A stretch of DNA of 64,000 bases. It comes from Cannabis sativa (lineage: Eukaryota; Streptophyta; Magnoliopsida; Rosales; Cannabaceae). This document shows, in pieces, positions 61,172-64,000 of this stretch. The notes below the pieces were generated by a model, which had not been told where the DNA came from, ran no database searches, and saw only the letters and a list, made by a program, of their open reading frames with translations. The position numbers were made by a program, and so were the translations under genes. The stretch spans positions 30,429,323-30,493,322 of the forward strand of contig NC_083602.1 of assembly GCF_029168945.1 (NCBI RefSeq), read 5' to 3'. How positions within the stretch are numbered: position 1 is the first letter of the stretch; every line of letters begins with the position of its first letter.

Positions 61172-61182
61172 ATCTCCCACTT
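61172..61182 (-). other. Polypurine tract of element F
   Basis: Minus-strand AAGTGGGAGAT abuts the 3' LTR, the same as in element D. Confidence 0.8.
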
Positions 61183-61572
61183 GGGCAACATATGTTACCT
61201 GATAAATGTATAACCTTATGAGCTCAAAATTTGCTATTATGTAAAGGTATTCACAACAATCTCGTCCATCAACTATACCCATATAGGATCAAAGCGATTT
61301 TCGTCATATCAATCATGACTAAACCCATCAATGGTCACATATACAAATATAGCCAAATGACATAGATCAATCATGGATGTGTAGCATGGAAATTACATGC
61401 AATGTGAACCGAACATGCCTATTTCCAACTGGTCCTCCTTAAACCAAAGTGAGGTCAAACTTAAACATAACAAAACAGAGTGAATAAACTGAAAACAATA
61501 TTTCTGATCAGAAAATAACCAAATACATAAATGTCTTAAACAAACATAAAGCAAAGAGAATACAAACTCCCA

Positions 61573-63426
61573 CTAAATCATGATATCCTCAAGTAATACT
61601 ACACCCATATGAGCAGTGTGCTCATGAAAGACCTTGGGTGGTAATCCTTTTGTGAGCGGATCCGCTATCATGGAGTTTGTCCCAATATGCTCTATGGAAA
61701 TCTGTCCACTCTGCACTCTTTCTTTCACAACTAGGAACTTTATGTCAATATGCTTTGACTTGGATGAGCTCCTATTGTTATTGGAATACAGCACTGCTGA
61801 TTTATTGTCACAGAATATCTTAAGTGGTCTTTCAACATTCTCCAAAATACGCAGCCTAGTGACAAAGTTTCTCAGCCATATTCCCTGATTTGATGCCTCA
61901 TAACACGCTACGAATTCAGCTGCCATAGTGGAAGAAGCTACAAGTGTCTGTTTGACACTTTTCCAGGATATAGCTCCTCCAGCTAACAAGAAAATGTAGC
62001 CTGATGTAGACCTTCTGCTATCTTGGCATCCAGCGAAATCAGAATCAGAATACCCTACGACCTCCAAATGATCTGATTTCCTGTATGTGAGCATGTAATC
62101 TTTTGTTCTCTGAAGATACCTCATAACCCTCTTGGCTGCTATCCAATGGTCCATACCAGGGTTGCTTAAATATCTGCCTAACATCCCAACAATGTACGCA
62201 ATATCTGGACGCGTACATACCTGAAGATACATTAGACTCCCTACAACTGATGCATAGGGAATCTTTTTCATTTCCTGAATTTCAAGGCTGCTTTTAGGGC
62301 ATTGTCTAAGACTGAATTTGTCTCCTTTAGCAACAGGGGTATCACCTGGTCTACAATCTTGCATGCCAAACCTTTTGAGTACTTTATCGATATAGCCCTT
62401 TTGTGATAATCCAAGAATACCCCGAGAACGATCTCGACGTATTTGAATTCCTAATACAAAAGAGGCGTCACCAAGATCTTTCATCTCAAATTGCTTAGAT
62501 AAAAATCTCTTGGTTTCGTGCAATAAGCCTATATCATTAGTAGCAAGCAATATGTCATCGACATATAGAACCAGAAATATGTATTTACTCCCACTGAACT
62601 TGTGATATACACAATCATCAATAATATTCATCTCAAAACCAAATGAGATAATTACTTGGTGAAACTTGTGATACCACTGACGAGAAGCTTGCTTGAGTCC
62701 ATAGATGGATTTCTTTAATTTGCAAACCATATTCTTTGGGTCACCAACCACAAAGTTTTCTGGTTGCTCCATATAAATTGTCTCATCAATGTCGCCATTG
62801 AGAAACGCTGTTTTAACATCCATCTGATGTAACTCAAGGTCAAAATGAGCAACAAGTGCCAATATTATCCTAAAAGAGTCTTTCGATGAAACCGTAGAGA
62901 AAGTCTCTGTATAATCAATGCCTTGTTTCTGAGTATAGCCTTTTGCTACAAGACGTGCCTTAAATCTCACCACATTACCATATTCATCCTTCTTGGTTTT
63001 AAGTATCCACTTACAACCAATTGGTTTTACACCTTCTGGTAATGGGACAACTTCCCAAACTTTATTGTCTTGCATAGACTTATTCTCTTCATCCATGGCA
63101 TCAATCCACTTTTGAGAGTTAGAACTTTTCATGGCCTGATGTAAGTTGATTGGATCATCTTCCATCATTCCAATTTCATCCTCATGTTCTTGAAGAAATA
63201 CAAAATAGTCATCTGAAATAGCATTTCTTCTCTCTCTTGTGGACCTCCTTAATGGCTCTTGTTCTTGAGGGTGTTGAATTTGTTCTTCTGGAACAATAGC
63301 CTCATTTTGATTTGGGAGTTGTTCAACATTGTCTTGTTGAGGTTCCGGATTCATTTCTTGATCAATGACAGGTGTGGAAGCCTGAACATTGTCTAAAATG
63401 ATAGTAGGAACTGAGTTTGAATTCAA
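61573..63426 (-). CDS. Copia RT and RNase H of element F (uninterrupted frame)
   Basis: 617 codons are open without a stop. The order is linker (REPLRRSTRERRNAISDDYF-like region), RT (VKPIGCKWILKTKKDEYG; LHQMDVKTAFLNGDI; the catalytic LYVDDILLATND; PDIAYIVGMLGRYLSNPG), then RNase H (VVGYSDSDFAGCQDSRRSTS; YIFLLAGGAISWKSVK; FCDNKSAVLYSNN; HIDIKFLVVKERVQSGQI). All RT and RNase H landmarks are present, including the ten residues missing from D. The first residue listed is not a real start: the frame continues upstream (VFEEELNSNS) into integrase. This is part of a Gag-Pol polyprotein. Upstream stops and frameshifts in integrase mean the element is not autonomous as it stands, although this module looks sound. 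Confidence 0.93.
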   Translation of the reverse strand: MNSNSVPTIILDNVQASTPVIDQEMNPEPQQDNVEQLPNQNEAIVPEEQIQHPQEQEPLRRSTRERRNAISDDYFVFLQEHEDEIGMMEDDPINLHQAMKSSNSQKWIDAMDEENKSMQDNKVWEVVPLPEGVKPIGCKWILKTKKDEYGNVVRFKARLVAKGYTQKQGIDYTETFSTVSSKDSFRIILALVAHFDLELHQMDVKTAFLNGDIDETIYMEQPENFVVGDPKNMVCKLKKSIYGLKQASRQWYHKFHQVIISFGFEMNIIDDCVYHKFSGSKYIFLVLYVDDILLATNDIGLLHETKRFLSKQFEMKDLGDASFVLGIQIRRDRSRGILGLSQKGYIDKVLKRFGMQDCRPGDTPVAKGDKFSLRQCPKSSLEIQEMKKIPYASVVGSLMYLQVCTRPDIAYIVGMLGRYLSNPGMDHWIAAKRVMRYLQRTKDYMLTYRKSDHLEVVGYSDSDFAGCQDSRRSTSGYIFLLAGGAISWKSVKQTLVASSTMAAEFVACYEASNQGIWLRNFVTRLRILENVERPLKIFCDNKSAVLYSNNNRSSSKSKHIDIKFLVVKERVQSGQISIEHIGTNSMIADPLTKGLPPKVFHEHTAHMGVVLLEDIMI

Positions 63427-64000
63427 TTCCTCCTCAAAAACAATGTCTCTAACCTTATTTCTCCCCCCAAATTCAATATCCTCAAAAAATGTTGCAGTTC
63501 CCGTCTCAAAAATATTTCTGACAGTGGGATCATAAAACTTATAGCCCCTAGATCGCTCAGAATAACCAATAAAGTAGTATTGCTAACCCGTTTTGGAGTC
63601 CAATTTATTTTCATGTGGCCTATAAGGCCTTGCCTCAGCTGGACATCCCCAAATGTGAAAATGCTTTAGACTAGGCTTTCGACACCGTCCAAAGCTCATA
63701 AGGTGTTTTTGCAAGCTGCTTTACTTGGTACTCTATTCAGAATGTAAGCTGCTGTCTTTAATGCTTCTCCCCAGAGGGACTCAGGTAAGGTAGAATGAGC
63801 GATCATGCTCCTTACCATATCCTTAAGAGTCCTATTTCGTCTCTCAGCAACACCATTCATGCTAGGTGATCCTGGCATGGTGTACTGTGGGACAATACCA
63901 CATTCCTCTAGGAATTTAGCAAATGGTCCTGGACGTTGTTCACCTGAGCCATCATATCTACCGTAGTACTCACCACCACGATCAGATTTGACGTTCTTAA
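63427..64000 (-). pseudogene. Element F integrase, damaged, truncated by the window end
   Basis: It reads [20 protein letters not shown] and [20 protein letters not shown] at 63696-63878. Relative to D there are extra bases near 63712 and 63690 that shift the frame, and a TAG near 63585. The linker to RT (GTATFFEDIEFGGRNKVRDI) is intact, with the correct T- and G-run lengths that D has lost. Confidence 0.88.

Larger units (their letters stand above)
60675..64000 (-). mobile_element. Ty1/copia element F, relative of D, incomplete at the window end
   Basis: In element sense the sequence runs in from the window end through integrase, RT and RNase H, a 0.4-kb untranslated segment, a PPT and the 3' LTR. 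Pol is almost the same as in element D. The 5' half lies outside the window, so the target-site duplication cannot be checked. Confidence 0.94.

Overview
The window is plant nuclear DNA, most likely from a dicot. The evidence is one intron-rich gene for the plant form of Mediator subunit 14, Ty1/copia and Ty3/gypsy LTR retrotransposons of plant type, an L1-type LINE with a plant-style RNase H domain, and very AT-rich intergenic DNA. I cannot name the species from the sequence.

Layout. (1) 1-9745: a decayed Ty3/gypsy chromovirus (element A, minus strand) split by a second, internally deleted gypsy element (B, 2225-8261). (2) 9746-11731: AT-rich DNA and a truncated copia LTR. (3) 11869-44332: one 5'-truncated L1-type LINE on the plus strand, broken into four pieces by three LTR-element insertions. 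Each insertion has a perfect 5-bp target-site duplication: element C (12466-23634, ctttt), a solo LTR (24297-26166, taaac) and element D (27225-44015, ttaag). Element E (29758-40023, gaaag) sits inside D. Dropping the insertions restores the LINE and D reading frames across the junctions. LTR divergence (E lower than D) agrees with the nesting order.

(4) 44333-53010: the single host gene, MED14, with eight exons and a predicted protein of 1809 aa. Its start codon lies only about 310 bp downstream of the LINE poly-A tail, so the nested block forms its upstream flank. (5) 53010-60674: AT-rich DNA with no gene, holding SSRs, three diverged copies of a roughly 0.6-kb repeat and two hAT-like MITE relatives. 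(6) 60675-64000: a copia element (F, minus strand), a close relative of D, running off the window end.

Two copia lineages are present. D and F are coding-type elements with short LTRs (about 0.5 kb) and gag-pol. C, E, the solo LTR and the truncated LTR share a 1.9-kb LTR family that looks non-autonomous: C keeps only a damaged gag and E has no coding capacity, yet both keep LTRs, PBS, PPT and conserved leader islands. The most interesting signal is in D/F. The gag start codon seems to lie inside the LTR and to be joined to gag by an intron that spans the LTR end and the primer-binding site, so spliced mRNA would lack the site needed for reverse transcription.
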